Below are positions 25,829 through 33,537 of a stretch of 64,000 nt of DNA, piece by piece. The notes below the pieces were generated by a model that was not told the origin of the DNA, did no database searches, and saw only the letters and a program-made list of their open reading frames with translations. This stretch comes from JBBQLG01 sp964251665 (lineage in GTDB: Bacteria; Bacteroidota; Bacteroidia; Cytophagales; Spirosomataceae), in contig CAXUKO010000008.1 of NCBI GenBank assembly GCA_964251665.1, forward strand, positions 242,398-306,397, read 5' to 3'. Made by a program: the position numbers and the translations under genes. Each line of letters opens with the position of its first letter. Position 1 is the first letter of the stretch.

Positions 25829-26508
25829 TGCGCATTTTATTATTCGGCTACGGCAAAATGGGGCAGGCCATTGAGCCGGTCGCGCTGGAGCGGGGCCACA
25901 CCATTGCCGGCCGTATCAACATTGACAACCTGCCCGAACTTGAGCAACTTGCTGATGACGCTGTCGATGCCGTTATTGAGTTTAGTGCGCCGGAATCGGC
26001 CGTTGCCAACATTCACTATGCCCTTGGTCGCGGATGGCCGGTGGTAAGCGGTACAACGGGCTGGCTGAAGCAGCGCCCCGAAATCGAAGCCCGCTGTGCT
26101 GAAACCAACGGCGCATTTTTTTACGCATCGAATTACAGCATTGGCGTAAATTTGTTTTTCAGACTGAATAAAGTGCTGGCCTCGTTCATGCGAAATTACC
26201 CGTCGTATGGCGTCTCGATGACCGAAATTCACCACACCCAGAAGTTAGACGCTCCCAGCGGGACGGCTATTACGCTGGCGGAAGGGTTACAGGCCGAAGG
26301 CATTGGGCAGGACATACAGATCGAATCCCGGCGCGAAGGCATTGTGCCCGGTACGCATATTGTCCGGTACGATTCCGACGTTGACCGCATCGAAATCAGT
26401 CATGTTGCCCACAACCGTCAGGGATTTGCCCTCGGTGCGGTTATTGCTGCCGAATGGCTCGTAGGCCGCGAAGGCGTTTTCGGTATAGATGATTTATTAG
26501 GCGAGTAG
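25828..26508 (+). CDS. dapB: 4-hydroxy-tetrahydrodipicolinate reductase
   Basis: This 226-residue enzyme reduces 4-hydroxy-tetrahydrodipicolinate in the lysine and meso-diaminopimelate pathway. The N-terminal nucleotide-binding loop is LFGYGKMGQAIE, followed by the VIEFSAPESAV strand and GTTGW. The catalytic region has EIHHTQKLDAPSGTAITLAE, with the His-His pair and Lys. It is shorter than the roughly 270-residue enterobacterial enzyme but close to the usual Bacteroidota length. The start codon overlaps the last base of the DUF5683 stop. Its product feeds peptidoglycan synthesis. Confidence 0.93.
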   Translation: MRILLFGYGKMGQAIEPVALERGHTIAGRINIDNLPELEQLADDAVDAVIEFSAPESAVANIHYALGRGWPVVSGTTGWLKQRPEIEARCAETNGAFFYASNYSIGVNLFFRLNKVLASFMRNYPSYGVSMTEIHHTQKLDAPSGTAITLAEGLQAEGIGQDIQIESRREGIVPGTHIVRYDSDVDRIEISHVAHNRQGFALGAVIAAEWLVGREGVFGIDDLLGE

Positions 26509-26525
26509 CATTACAGGATAGTATT

Positions 26526-27671
26526 ATGGCAGAAATTAATCAGGCGATACCCACCCGGACCGCCCCCAAAAAGAAATCACCCACCCGCGAGTGGTTCGAC
26601 TCCATCATTTTCGCCGTTGTGGCGGCTACGCTCATCCGGTGGCTGTTTATGGAGGCTTTCACCATTCCAACCCCATCAATGGAAAAGAGCCTGCTGGTTG
26701 GTGATTTTCTGTTCGTGAGCAAGCTGCACTACGGCACCCGGACCCCCCGTACCATTCTGCAACTGCCCCTGACGCATCAGAAAATATGGGGAACCGACCT
26801 GCCCTCGTACAGCGATGCCATTCAGCTTCCGTACTACCGGCTGCCGGGCTTCACGCACGTAAAATCGGGCGATGTGGTGGTGTTTAACGTGCCGCCCAAG
26901 GAACTTAATGATAATGTGGACCGCCCGGCCGATCTGAAAACGAACTACATCAAGCGCTGCATCGGTACGCCGGGCGATGTGCTGGAGGTGCGCGACCGGC
27001 AAGTGTTGCTGAACGGGAAGCCGATGGCCAATCCGCCGAAGATGCAGGACGAATACTTCCTGAAAACGGCCGAAACCATCAGCGAGAAGGTATTCCGGCG
27101 CTACGACATCACCGATTTTGAAAATTACACCGAGACGTATAATGATACTATTCCGGGTAATGACGTTCCCGGCTACATCATCAAAACCACGCCCGAAACG
27201 GCCGCCGTGCTCAAGGAGCAGGATTTTGTAAAAGACCTGCAAATCATTAAGGATCAGCCGGGACAGAAAGGCTTTGGCGTATACCCCGATTCACCCCTGT
27301 TCAAGTGGAACAAGGATTTCTACGGTCCGCTTACGGTTCCTAAAAAAGGCGTCACGATTCAGCTGAACGAGAAGAACATTGCGCTTTATGGCAACGTGAT
27401 TCAGAAGTACGAGGATAATAAAAACGTTGAACTGACGCCAACGAGCGTGAAAGTAGACGGTAAGGCTATTACGTCGTATACCTTCAAGATGGATTACTAC
27501 TTCATGATGGGTGATAACCGCCATAACTCACTCGATTCGCGGTTCTGGGGCTTCGTGCCCGAAGACCATATCGTGGGTAAGGCCGTATTTATCTGGATGT
27601 CCATCGATCCCAATCCCGAAAGTGTTTTCAGTAAAATCCGCTGGAAGCGGCTGTTTCGGATAATCGAGTAG
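26526..27671 (+). CDS. lepB: signal peptidase I
   Basis: This 381-residue S26 peptidase has one N-terminal membrane helix (residues 26-42). The catalytic Ser51 lies in IPTPSMEKSL and the general-base Lys143 in NYIKRCIGTPGD. The family box MGDNRHNSLDSRFWG closes the fold near the C-terminus. It removes signal peptides from exported proteins at the outer face of the inner membrane. A large insert of about 140 residues between the Lys box and the last box makes it longer than the 200-320 residues of many relatives; long forms are usual in Bacteroidota. Its stop codon lies within the left arm of a long terminator hairpin shared with ung. Confidence 0.93.
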   Translation: MAEINQAIPTRTAPKKKSPTREWFDSIIFAVVAATLIRWLFMEAFTIPTPSMEKSLLVGDFLFVSKLHYGTRTPRTILQLPLTHQKIWGTDLPSYSDAIQLPYYRLPGFTHVKSGDVVVFNVPPKELNDNVDRPADLKTNYIKRCIGTPGDVLEVRDRQVLLNGKPMANPPKMQDEYFLKTAETISEKVFRRYDITDFENYTETYNDTIPGNDVPGYIIKTTPETAAVLKEQDFVKDLQIIKDQPGQKGFGVYPDSPLFKWNKDFYGPLTVPKKGVTIQLNEKNIALYGNVIQKYEDNKNVELTPTSVKVDGKAITSYTFKMDYYFMMGDNRHNSLDSRFWGFVPEDHIVGKAVFIWMSIDPNPESVFSKIRWKRLFRIIE

Positions 27672-27752
27672 TTAGTAAGCGGCTTCGCCCCGGTCGGTAA
27701 GTGTTCCAAAGCGTAGCACTTACTGACCGGGGCGAAGCCGCTTACTAACTAC
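27668..27752. terminator. long bidirectional terminator between lepB and ung
   Basis: Two 36-base arms (27668-27703 and 27717-27752) pair with one mismatch around a 13-base loop. The left arm begins inside the last codons of lepB and the right arm ends 2 bases before the ung stop. Confidence 0.85.
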
Positions 27753-27753
27753 C

Positions 27754-28419
27754 CTACCAGTTCACCTCCGGCAGGCCTTTACTTTTCAGGAAATCGTTGG
27801 TCTGGCTGAAGTGCTTGTTGCCAAACCAGCCGCCCCACTGAGCCGCCATCGGCGAGGGGTGTTTCGCTTTCAGCACCAGATGTTTCGTCGTGTCGATAAC
27901 GGCCCCTTTTTTCTGGGCGTAGGCGCCCCAGAGCAGAAATACCACATTTTCTTTCTCATCGGAGATTAGCTTGATTACGGCATCCGTGAACGTCTCCCAG
28001 CCTTTACCCTGATGAGAGCCCGCTTGTCCGGCACGCACGGTCAGCGTGGCGTTGAGAAGCATAACCCCCTGATGCGCCCAGCGTTCCAGATTACCCGACT
28101 TGGGCACGGGTTTGCCAAGGTCGTCCTGAATTTCCTTAAAAATATTGACTAAGGATGGCGGTTTGGTGATGCCTTCGCTCACCGAGAATGCCAGTCCATT
28201 GGCCTGACCTTCGCCATGATACGGGTCCTGCCCAAGAATGACGACCCGGGTATCGTCGAAACTACAGCTATTGAACGCGTTAAAAATCAGCTTACCCGGT
28301 GGGTAAATCCGCTGGGTAGTGTATTCCTGACGTAAAAATTCGGCTAAGGCGCGGAAGTACGGCTGATCAAATTCGGTCTGCAGCCGGGTTTGCCATGATT
28401 CGGCGATGACAACTTTCAT
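27754..28419 (-). CDS. ung: uracil-DNA glycosylase
   Basis: This 221-residue family-1 uracil-DNA glycosylase removes uracil from DNA. The water-activating loop GQDPYHGEGQANGLAFSV carries the catalytic Asp. The Ser-Pro-rich loop is present as KPPSLVNIFKEI, and the uracil-binding Asn lies in VMLLNATLTV. The DNA-intercalation loop is LKAKHPSPMAAQWGGWFG, with the His-Pro-Ser motif. Length and motif order are standard. The gene is convergent with lepB and divergent from apaG. Confidence 0.95.
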   Translation of the reverse strand: MKVVIAESWQTRLQTEFDQPYFRALAEFLRQEYTTQRIYPPGKLIFNAFNSCSFDDTRVVILGQDPYHGEGQANGLAFSVSEGITKPPSLVNIFKEIQDDLGKPVPKSGNLERWAHQGVMLLNATLTVRAGQAGSHQGKGWETFTDAVIKLISDEKENVVFLLWGAYAQKKGAVIDTTKHLVLKAKHPSPMAAQWGGWFGNKHFSQTNDFLKSKGLPEVNW

Positions 28420-28504
28420 GGGGAAGAAACAGGTGAGTGAAGAATGGGATTTCAGGTAAGATCGGGGAACGAAAAAACCTTAATCTTTTTTTAAATGGCA
28501 ACTC

Positions 28505-28535
28505 TTGTTAAAGTAAACTTAACAACCTAATTTTC
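28505..28535 (+). promoter_or_regulatory. apaG promoter with inverted repeat in the spacer
   Basis: A TTG box (28505-28507) and a near-consensus -7 box TAATTTTC (28528-28535) are 20 bases apart. The segment 28505-28525 is a 7-base inverted repeat (TTGTTAA / TTAACAA). It covers the -33 box and most of the spacer, so it could be an operator. Confidence 0.45.
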
Positions 28536-28565
28536 GTTCTAAGGTTGTCAAAACGGCAAAGAATT

Positions 28566-28952
28566 ATGGTTACGGCAGTAACGGAAGGCATTAAAGTAAG
28601 CGTCAAAACGGATTACCAGCAGGAGTATTCCAGCCCCTTGCAGGCGCATTACGTCTTCACCTACCGCATCAAGATCGAAAACGCCAGTGAGAATACCATT
28701 CAACTGTTGCGTCGGCATTGGCTGATCTACGACTCCAATGGTACTGTACGGGAGGTAGAGGGGGAAGGGGTGATTGGACAGCAACCGGTGCTGGAACCCG
28801 GCGAAGTGCATGAGTACGTATCGGGTTGTAACCTGCGCTCCAGCATGGGTAAGATGGTTGGTACGTACCTGATCGAACGGATTATTGATGGAAAACAAAT
28901 TCGGGTTACCATTCCCGAATTCACAATGGTAGTGCCCTATAAGCTGAACTAA
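28566..28952 (+). CDS. apaG: ApaG (DUF525) protein
   Basis: This 128-residue single-domain ApaG protein has a fibronectin-type-III-like beta sandwich. It contains YVFTYRIKIENAS, LLRRHWLIYDSNGTVREVEGEGVIGQQP and the glycine-rich turn near EYVSGCNLRSSMGKMVG. The family takes part in Mg/Co homeostasis or nucleotide signalling in proteobacteria, and its molecular role here is not established. ATG 28566 gives the usual length; the open frame extends to TTG 28545 but adds seven basic residues. A likely promoter with a palindromic spacer lies about 30 bases upstream. Confidence 0.9.
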   Translation: MVTAVTEGIKVSVKTDYQQEYSSPLQAHYVFTYRIKIENASENTIQLLRRHWLIYDSNGTVREVEGEGVIGQQPVLEPGEVHEYVSGCNLRSSMGKMVGTYLIERIIDGKQIRVTIPEFTMVVPYKLN

Positions 28953-28996
28953 GCAGGTAGTAACCGCTGTGTTCAGGTACTTCAACGCTTTACAAT

Positions 28997-29776
28997 TTGA
29001 TTCGCGCGTATCTCCGGTATTTGTTTCAGGCTCGTAATGAGCATGCCCTGCACTCTCCTTTTGCGTTTGATCTTTATACCCGCACCATCCGGATTCGTGA
29101 CGCTAAAAACCCCCGTTTTACTGACATTCAGCAGCTGCGCCGGTCATTGAGACAGAGTCGCGAAATCCTAACCATTACCGATTACGGAGCCGGGTCTAAG
29201 ATCAATGCATCCAACCAGCGAACTATCGGCGACATTGCGCGTCATACCCAGAAACACGACCGGTTCGGGCGGTTGCTCTATCGCCTGACCGACCGTTTCT
29301 CGGCCCGAACCGTGTTTGATCTGGGTACGTCGCTGGGCCTTACAACGGCTTATCTGGCGCGGGCCACCGGGTTGCACGGCGGTCAGGTGGTCACGTTCGA
29401 GGGGTGCCCCGAAACGTCGGCCGCTGCCCGGCGGAACCTGACGCAATTGGGCGTTCAGAACGTAGACCTGATTACGGGCAATTTAGACCAGACCCTAACC
29501 GAACAAGTCGCGAGAATAGACCGGCTCGACCTGGTTTTTTTCGACGCCAACCACCGGTACGAACCGACTCTACGGTACTTTAATACCTGCTTGCCCAAGA
29601 CGCATAACGATACAGTGTTCGTATTCGACGACATTCACTGGTCGGCGGAGATGGAGCAGGCATGGGCTGATATTCAGGCGCATCCCGACGTGCGCGTTAC
29701 AATGGACCTGTTTGATGTGGGACTGGTCTTCTTTCGGCAACAGCAACCTGAACAACATTTTGTGCTGCGATTCTGA
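28997..29776 (+). CDS. class I SAM-dependent methyltransferase
   Basis: This is a 259-residue protein with a Rossmann-type methyltransferase core. Motif I is FDLGTSLGLTTAYLA, followed by the acidic strand VVTFEGCPETSAAARRNL. Later come LDLVFFDANHRYEPTLRYF and VFVFDDIHWSAEMEQAW, as in O-methyltransferase-24-like proteins. The N-terminal 100 residues (ARNEHALHSPFAFDLYTRTIR) are typical of a Bacteroidota subfamily. The start is TTG 28997, immediately before MIRAYLRYLF. The substrate is unknown. It lies 44 bases after apaG and may be cotranscribed with it. Confidence 0.8.
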   Translation: MIRAYLRYLFQARNEHALHSPFAFDLYTRTIRIRDAKNPRFTDIQQLRRSLRQSREILTITDYGAGSKINASNQRTIGDIARHTQKHDRFGRLLYRLTDRFSARTVFDLGTSLGLTTAYLARATGLHGGQVVTFEGCPETSAAARRNLTQLGVQNVDLITGNLDQTLTEQVARIDRLDLVFFDANHRYEPTLRYFNTCLPKTHNDTVFVFDDIHWSAEMEQAWADIQAHPDVRVTMDLFDVGLVFFRQQQPEQHFVLRF

Positions 29777-29870
29777 TGCATAGGCTTCGGGCGGATCAAT
29801 ACATTGGTTTGCAACGGTATAACAGCGTAACTTGTCATTCATAAAAGCCATCTGCCGTTCTTGCCCGCTT

Positions 29871-31241
29871 ATGAAACTCCGAATTAGTACGTTATTTGCG
29901 CTGACTGCCGGACTCGGTCTGGTAGTTATTTCCTGCCAGAAGTCAGCCCAGTCCGACACAGCTGTTACGCCCGCTGCGACGTCGAGTTTCGCGCTGTTGC
30001 AGCAGAAAGTGCTGACCCCCACCTGTGCCACGGCGGGTTGCCATGCGTCTACTACGGATGCGGCCTATAATCAGCATGGGTTGGTGCTGACGGCAGACGT
30101 AGCTTACCAGAATTTAGTGGGAGTAACGCCGAAAAATGTGAACGCCGTGACCGACGGTTTAAAACGTGTAAAGGCGTTCGAGTCGTTGCAGAGCCTGCTG
30201 TATCATAAATTAACGCCCGATGCCAGCCATCATGCGGGGAAGTCGTACGGTAACCTGATGCCGCTCGGCAGTAATCCGCTTTCGGTTGGGCAGATTGAAT
30301 TTGTCCGGCGGTGGATCGAGGCCGGGGCACCCAAGGAGGGCAGCGTGGCCGATGCTAAATTGCTGGATGATACAACACCCAGTGTGGCTACCACCCCATT
30401 TGAATCGCTTTCTGTGCCAGCCGCCGGAACCGGTTTTCAGCTGACTACCGAGCGGTTCGATGTCCCATCCAACTTCGAGCGGGAGATCTTCGTTCGGCGG
30501 GCCATTGGCAATACCGATGTGGTTTATGTGAACCGGTATGAGATCAAGATGCGGACGAATAGCCACCATTTCGTGGCCTACAGCTACCGCGATAATTCTT
30601 ACATCCCGCCCCTGAATACGGTTCGCGACCTGCGGAACCCCGATAACTCGCTCAACCCGCTGACCCTGCTGAGCATGTCCAACCATGTGTATGTGGCGGG
30701 TACGCAGGAGCCCTACATGAATTATGTTTTTCCCGAAGGCACGGCTATGGTTGTACCCGCTAACCTGACGCTCGATTTGAATTCACATTACGTAAACCGT
30801 ACAACCGGTATTATTCCGGGGGAGGCTTACCTGAATCTGTACACCGTGCCAGCTTCTAAGGTAGTCAATGTCGTGAAGCCGCTCGATCTGGGTAATCAGA
30901 ACCTCTCCATACCCGCCAAAAGCCGGGTTACCCTGACCAAGTCGTTTACCTTCGATCAGCCCCGCAAGATTCTCACGCTGACGTCACATTGCCACAAGAC
31001 GGGTGAGAAGTTTGTGATCAAAATCAAAGGCGGCTCCCGCGATGGCGAAATCGTATATACCTCTACGGACTGGGAACATCCCGAAATTATTACCTACGCT
31101 ACCCCCATTACATTGCAAAAAGGTGAAGGCCTGACTTCTGAGATTACCTACAACAATACTACCGCTAAAGCCATCAGTTTTGGCTTGACGAGTGAAGATG
31201 AGATGGGAATCATTTTTGGCTACTATTACGATGTGAAATGA
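29871..31241 (+). CDS. lipoprotein with cytochrome-c-type haem motif and PHM-like copper monooxygenase domain
   Basis: This 456-residue lipoprotein has a signal ending in LVVISC. A haem-binding region comes first, with CATAGCH (a C-x4-C-H variant of the cytochrome c motif) and a distal MPLGSNPLSVGQIEFVRRWIEAGAP typical of periplasmic c-type domains. The C-terminal half carries His-rich motifs: SHHFVAYSYR, LNSHYVNR, TSHCHKTGEKF and EDEMGIIFGYYY. These match the copper ligands of type II ascorbate-dependent monooxygenases (His-His, His-x-His, Met). The start was set at 29871 at the signal peptide. Redox function is likely; the substrate is unknown. Confidence 0.65.
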   Translation: MKLRISTLFALTAGLGLVVISCQKSAQSDTAVTPAATSSFALLQQKVLTPTCATAGCHASTTDAAYNQHGLVLTADVAYQNLVGVTPKNVNAVTDGLKRVKAFESLQSLLYHKLTPDASHHAGKSYGNLMPLGSNPLSVGQIEFVRRWIEAGAPKEGSVADAKLLDDTTPSVATTPFESLSVPAAGTGFQLTTERFDVPSNFEREIFVRRAIGNTDVVYVNRYEIKMRTNSHHFVAYSYRDNSYIPPLNTVRDLRNPDNSLNPLTLLSMSNHVYVAGTQEPYMNYVFPEGTAMVVPANLTLDLNSHYVNRTTGIIPGEAYLNLYTVPASKVVNVVKPLDLGNQNLSIPAKSRVTLTKSFTFDQPRKILTLTSHCHKTGEKFVIKIKGGSRDGEIVYTSTDWEHPEIITYATPITLQKGEGLTSEITYNNTTAKAISFGLTSEDEMGIIFGYYYDVK

Positions 31242-31381
31242 GAAGTTAACCCTTAATTCATTTTTAATCATCGGATCGTGCAACGGTTCAGGGTTGTAAT
31301 GAGTACTGGTAAGTGTTCATTCAGACATAGTTTGGCAGAACAACCCGTATCGTTTTTAACCATCACAATCGTTAAGCACAC

Positions 31382-32209
31382 ATGAAAAAACTCATTATGG
31401 CCGGCTTCGTTGCTGTGCTGGGTCTGGTAGGCCTTTATGGCTGTAACAACAACGCATCGGTTGATCCATCCGATGTTAGTTCGGCCCGTTTGGGAGCGGC
31501 CGTTATGGATTCGGCCGGGCGTCCCTGTAGTCTGACTAAAGTGGAGGTGTCGTCCCTTCCGACCACAGTTACGGCCTATATCACGGCCAATTACGCCGGT
31601 GCTACCGTGAAAGAAGCTGCCAAAGACAGCAACGGAAACTTCGATGTGATGATCCTGGTAGGTGGTCTTCCCCGGGTGTTGCAGTTCAACGCTGATGGTA
31701 CCTTTAAGATGGAACTCACCTTTAAAAGAGGTAAAGGGTTTGGTGCCAACGGCGGACCGGGTGGCCACGACGGGCCGGGTGGGCATAACGCTGCGCCGGT
31801 ATCCGTTACAGCATTACCAGCGGCCGTGACCAGCTACATTACGACGAACTATGCCGGTGCTACCATAACCGGTGCCGTTCAGGGACCAAATGGTGGTTTT
31901 CTGGTCTTGATCTCCGTGAGCAATACGCCAAAAGCACTTGAATTCAACGCAGACGGAACCTTTAGCAAGGAAGTGGTGAAAGGGGCCGGTCGTAACAACG
32001 GTAACTTTCAGGAAATTGCCCTGACCGACCTGCCTGCCGCTATTACTACATACATTACGACGAACTACCCGACTGCTACGGTGAAACGGGCGGCTAAATC
32101 GACCTACGATGGTCAGGTTGTTGTGATGCTGGAAACAACCGATGGCAAGCACGTAGCGTTACTGTTCAACGCCGATGGGACGTTTAAACAGGTCCTGACG
32201 AAGAAATAA
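31382..32209 (+). CDS. lipoprotein with three PepSY-like repeats
   Basis: This 275-residue lipoprotein (lipobox LYGC) contains three copies of a PepSY-like (DUF2874-type) unit of about 55 residues. Each starts with LP-A/T-V/I-T-x-YI and a TNYAGAT-type turn, and ends with FNADGTF. The copies begin near residues 58, 143 and 219. A Gly/His-rich linker (GPGGHDGPGGHN) separates units 1 and 2. PepSY domains are thought to bind or restrain peptides and proteases, or metals, in the periplasm; this role is not proven here. The gene follows the haem/copper lipoprotein by 140 bases. Confidence 0.8.
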   Translation: MKKLIMAGFVAVLGLVGLYGCNNNASVDPSDVSSARLGAAVMDSAGRPCSLTKVEVSSLPTTVTAYITANYAGATVKEAAKDSNGNFDVMILVGGLPRVLQFNADGTFKMELTFKRGKGFGANGGPGGHDGPGGHNAAPVSVTALPAAVTSYITTNYAGATITGAVQGPNGGFLVLISVSNTPKALEFNADGTFSKEVVKGAGRNNGNFQEIALTDLPAAITTYITTNYPTATVKRAAKSTYDGQVVVMLETTDGKHVALLFNADGTFKQVLTKK

Positions 32210-32222
32210 AACGCTGGGTAAC

Positions 32223-32277
32223 AACAGTCCGTCCCGTTTATAAACCCGGATCAGGTTTATAAACGGGACGGGCTGTT
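32223..32277 (+). terminator. Rho-independent-type terminator
   Basis: Arms 32223-32246 and 32254-32277 (24 bases, one mismatch) enclose a 7-base loop and are followed by a short T run. The hairpin lies just after the PepSY-like gene. Confidence 0.8.
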
Positions 32278-32366
32278 TTGTAGTAAACCAAACAGGTATC
32301 AGGTCACAGTTTCTCATGAACATTCAGGCTGGCATGAGCGGTTAAACCTTCCCGGCTTCAGGCGGT

Positions 32367-32374
32367 TAGTTTTG
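32367..32374 (+). promoter_or_regulatory. -7 box (TAGTTTTG) of the yellow-family gene
   Basis: This matches TAnnTTTG, 22 bases before the ATG. No strong TTG box is visible at the expected upstream distance. Confidence 0.4.
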
Positions 32375-32396
32375 CAAACAGGAGACTTGCCCGCCC

Positions 32397-33485
32397 ATGA
32401 TACGATTGACGTTTACCATTGCTTTGATGTTGCTGACAATAGCCGTTCAGGCGCAGCACGGGCAATCGCCAAAGCTGGAGGAGGTTGCGGACTTTGGCAG
32501 CTACCAGCCCATTGGTGTGGCCGTTTCGCAAAAGCCGGCCATCCCGCCCCGCATCTTTATTACATTTCCGAAAACAGCAGGCCCATACCAGTATGGATTG
32601 GCCGAGATCGTACACGGCAAACGGCAACCCTACCCAAATACAGAATGGAACCGCTGGGATTCGCTAAAGCCGCAGGACCATTTTATCAACGTGCAGGCTC
32701 TGCTGGTTGATGACCAAAACAGCCTTTGGGTGCTTGATCCCGCTAATGCCGGGGATGCACCGGCCATTGTAGCGGGGATTAAGCTGTTGAAAATTAATCT
32801 GTCAACCAATCAGGTTGAGCGTATCTACCGGTTTGAGGATTTACCCCGTGAGCGCACGGCCCTGAATGATGTGCGGGTCGACACACGTCGGCAAATTGCG
32901 TATCTGTCGGACCCCGGCCGGGCAACTATTGTTGTGCTGGACCTGAAATCCGGTAAAAGCCGCAATCTGCTCCAGCAGGACGCATCCACGAAAGCAGACC
33001 CGGCCTTTGTGCTTAAAATTGATGGCCGCGCGGTGCGGGATAAAAGCGGTAACCCGTTCCGAAGCAATGTGAACGGTATTGCGCTGACCGCCGACGGCCG
33101 CTATTTATATTACCGGCCCATTACACAAACCAAACTGTTTCGTATTGACACAAAGTACCTGATTGATTCGCTGCTTTCTCCGGCTGAAGTGGCTTCCCAT
33201 GTTGAAACGATGGGCGAAACGGGCGTTTCCCACGGCATGATTGCTGATGGTACCGGTAATGTCTACCTGACCGATTCGCCCGGTAAAGCCATCCGGCGAT
33301 TCACTCCGGCGGATCGTTTGGAGATGCTTGTTCATGACGACCGACTGCTGTGGCCGGATAGCTTTGCCGTCGGCCCGGATGGTTATCTATATGTAACAGC
33401 CGCTCAGATTCACCGGACCAAGAAATACAATGACGGTCAGGATAAAGTCGAGTATCCGTTTCGGCTATATCGCATTAAGCTATAA
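32397..33485 (+). CDS. major royal jelly / yellow-family secreted protein
   Basis: This is a 362-residue secreted protein with a signal peptide (MIRLTFTIALMLLTIAVQAQ) and a six-bladed beta-propeller of the yellow / major-royal-jelly type. Blade motifs include QALLVDDQNSLWVLD, LNDVRVDTRRQIAYLSDPG, NGIALTADGRYLYYRP, GMIADGTGNVYLTDS and PDSFAVGPDGYLYV. The bacterial members have no firm function; some are annotated as dopachrome-related or as gluconolactonase-like. It lies between two strong terminators, so it is probably transcribed alone. Confidence 0.82.
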   Translation: MIRLTFTIALMLLTIAVQAQHGQSPKLEEVADFGSYQPIGVAVSQKPAIPPRIFITFPKTAGPYQYGLAEIVHGKRQPYPNTEWNRWDSLKPQDHFINVQALLVDDQNSLWVLDPANAGDAPAIVAGIKLLKINLSTNQVERIYRFEDLPRERTALNDVRVDTRRQIAYLSDPGRATIVVLDLKSGKSRNLLQQDASTKADPAFVLKIDGRAVRDKSGNPFRSNVNGIALTADGRYLYYRPITQTKLFRIDTKYLIDSLLSPAEVASHVETMGETGVSHGMIADGTGNVYLTDSPGKAIRRFTPADRLEMLVHDDRLLWPDSFAVGPDGYLYVTAAQIHRTKKYNDGQDKVEYPFRLYRIKL

Positions 33486-33486
33486 A

Positions 33487-33518
33487 AAAAGCCCGGTCAG
33501 ACGTCTGACCGGGCTTTT
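33487..33518. terminator. perfect palindromic bidirectional terminator
   Basis: This 32-base perfect palindrome has 16-base arms, an A run at one end and a T run at the other. It lies between the convergent yellow-family gene and the helicase gene. Confidence 0.9.
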
Positions 33519-33537
33519 CTATGATTACTAAGCTATA

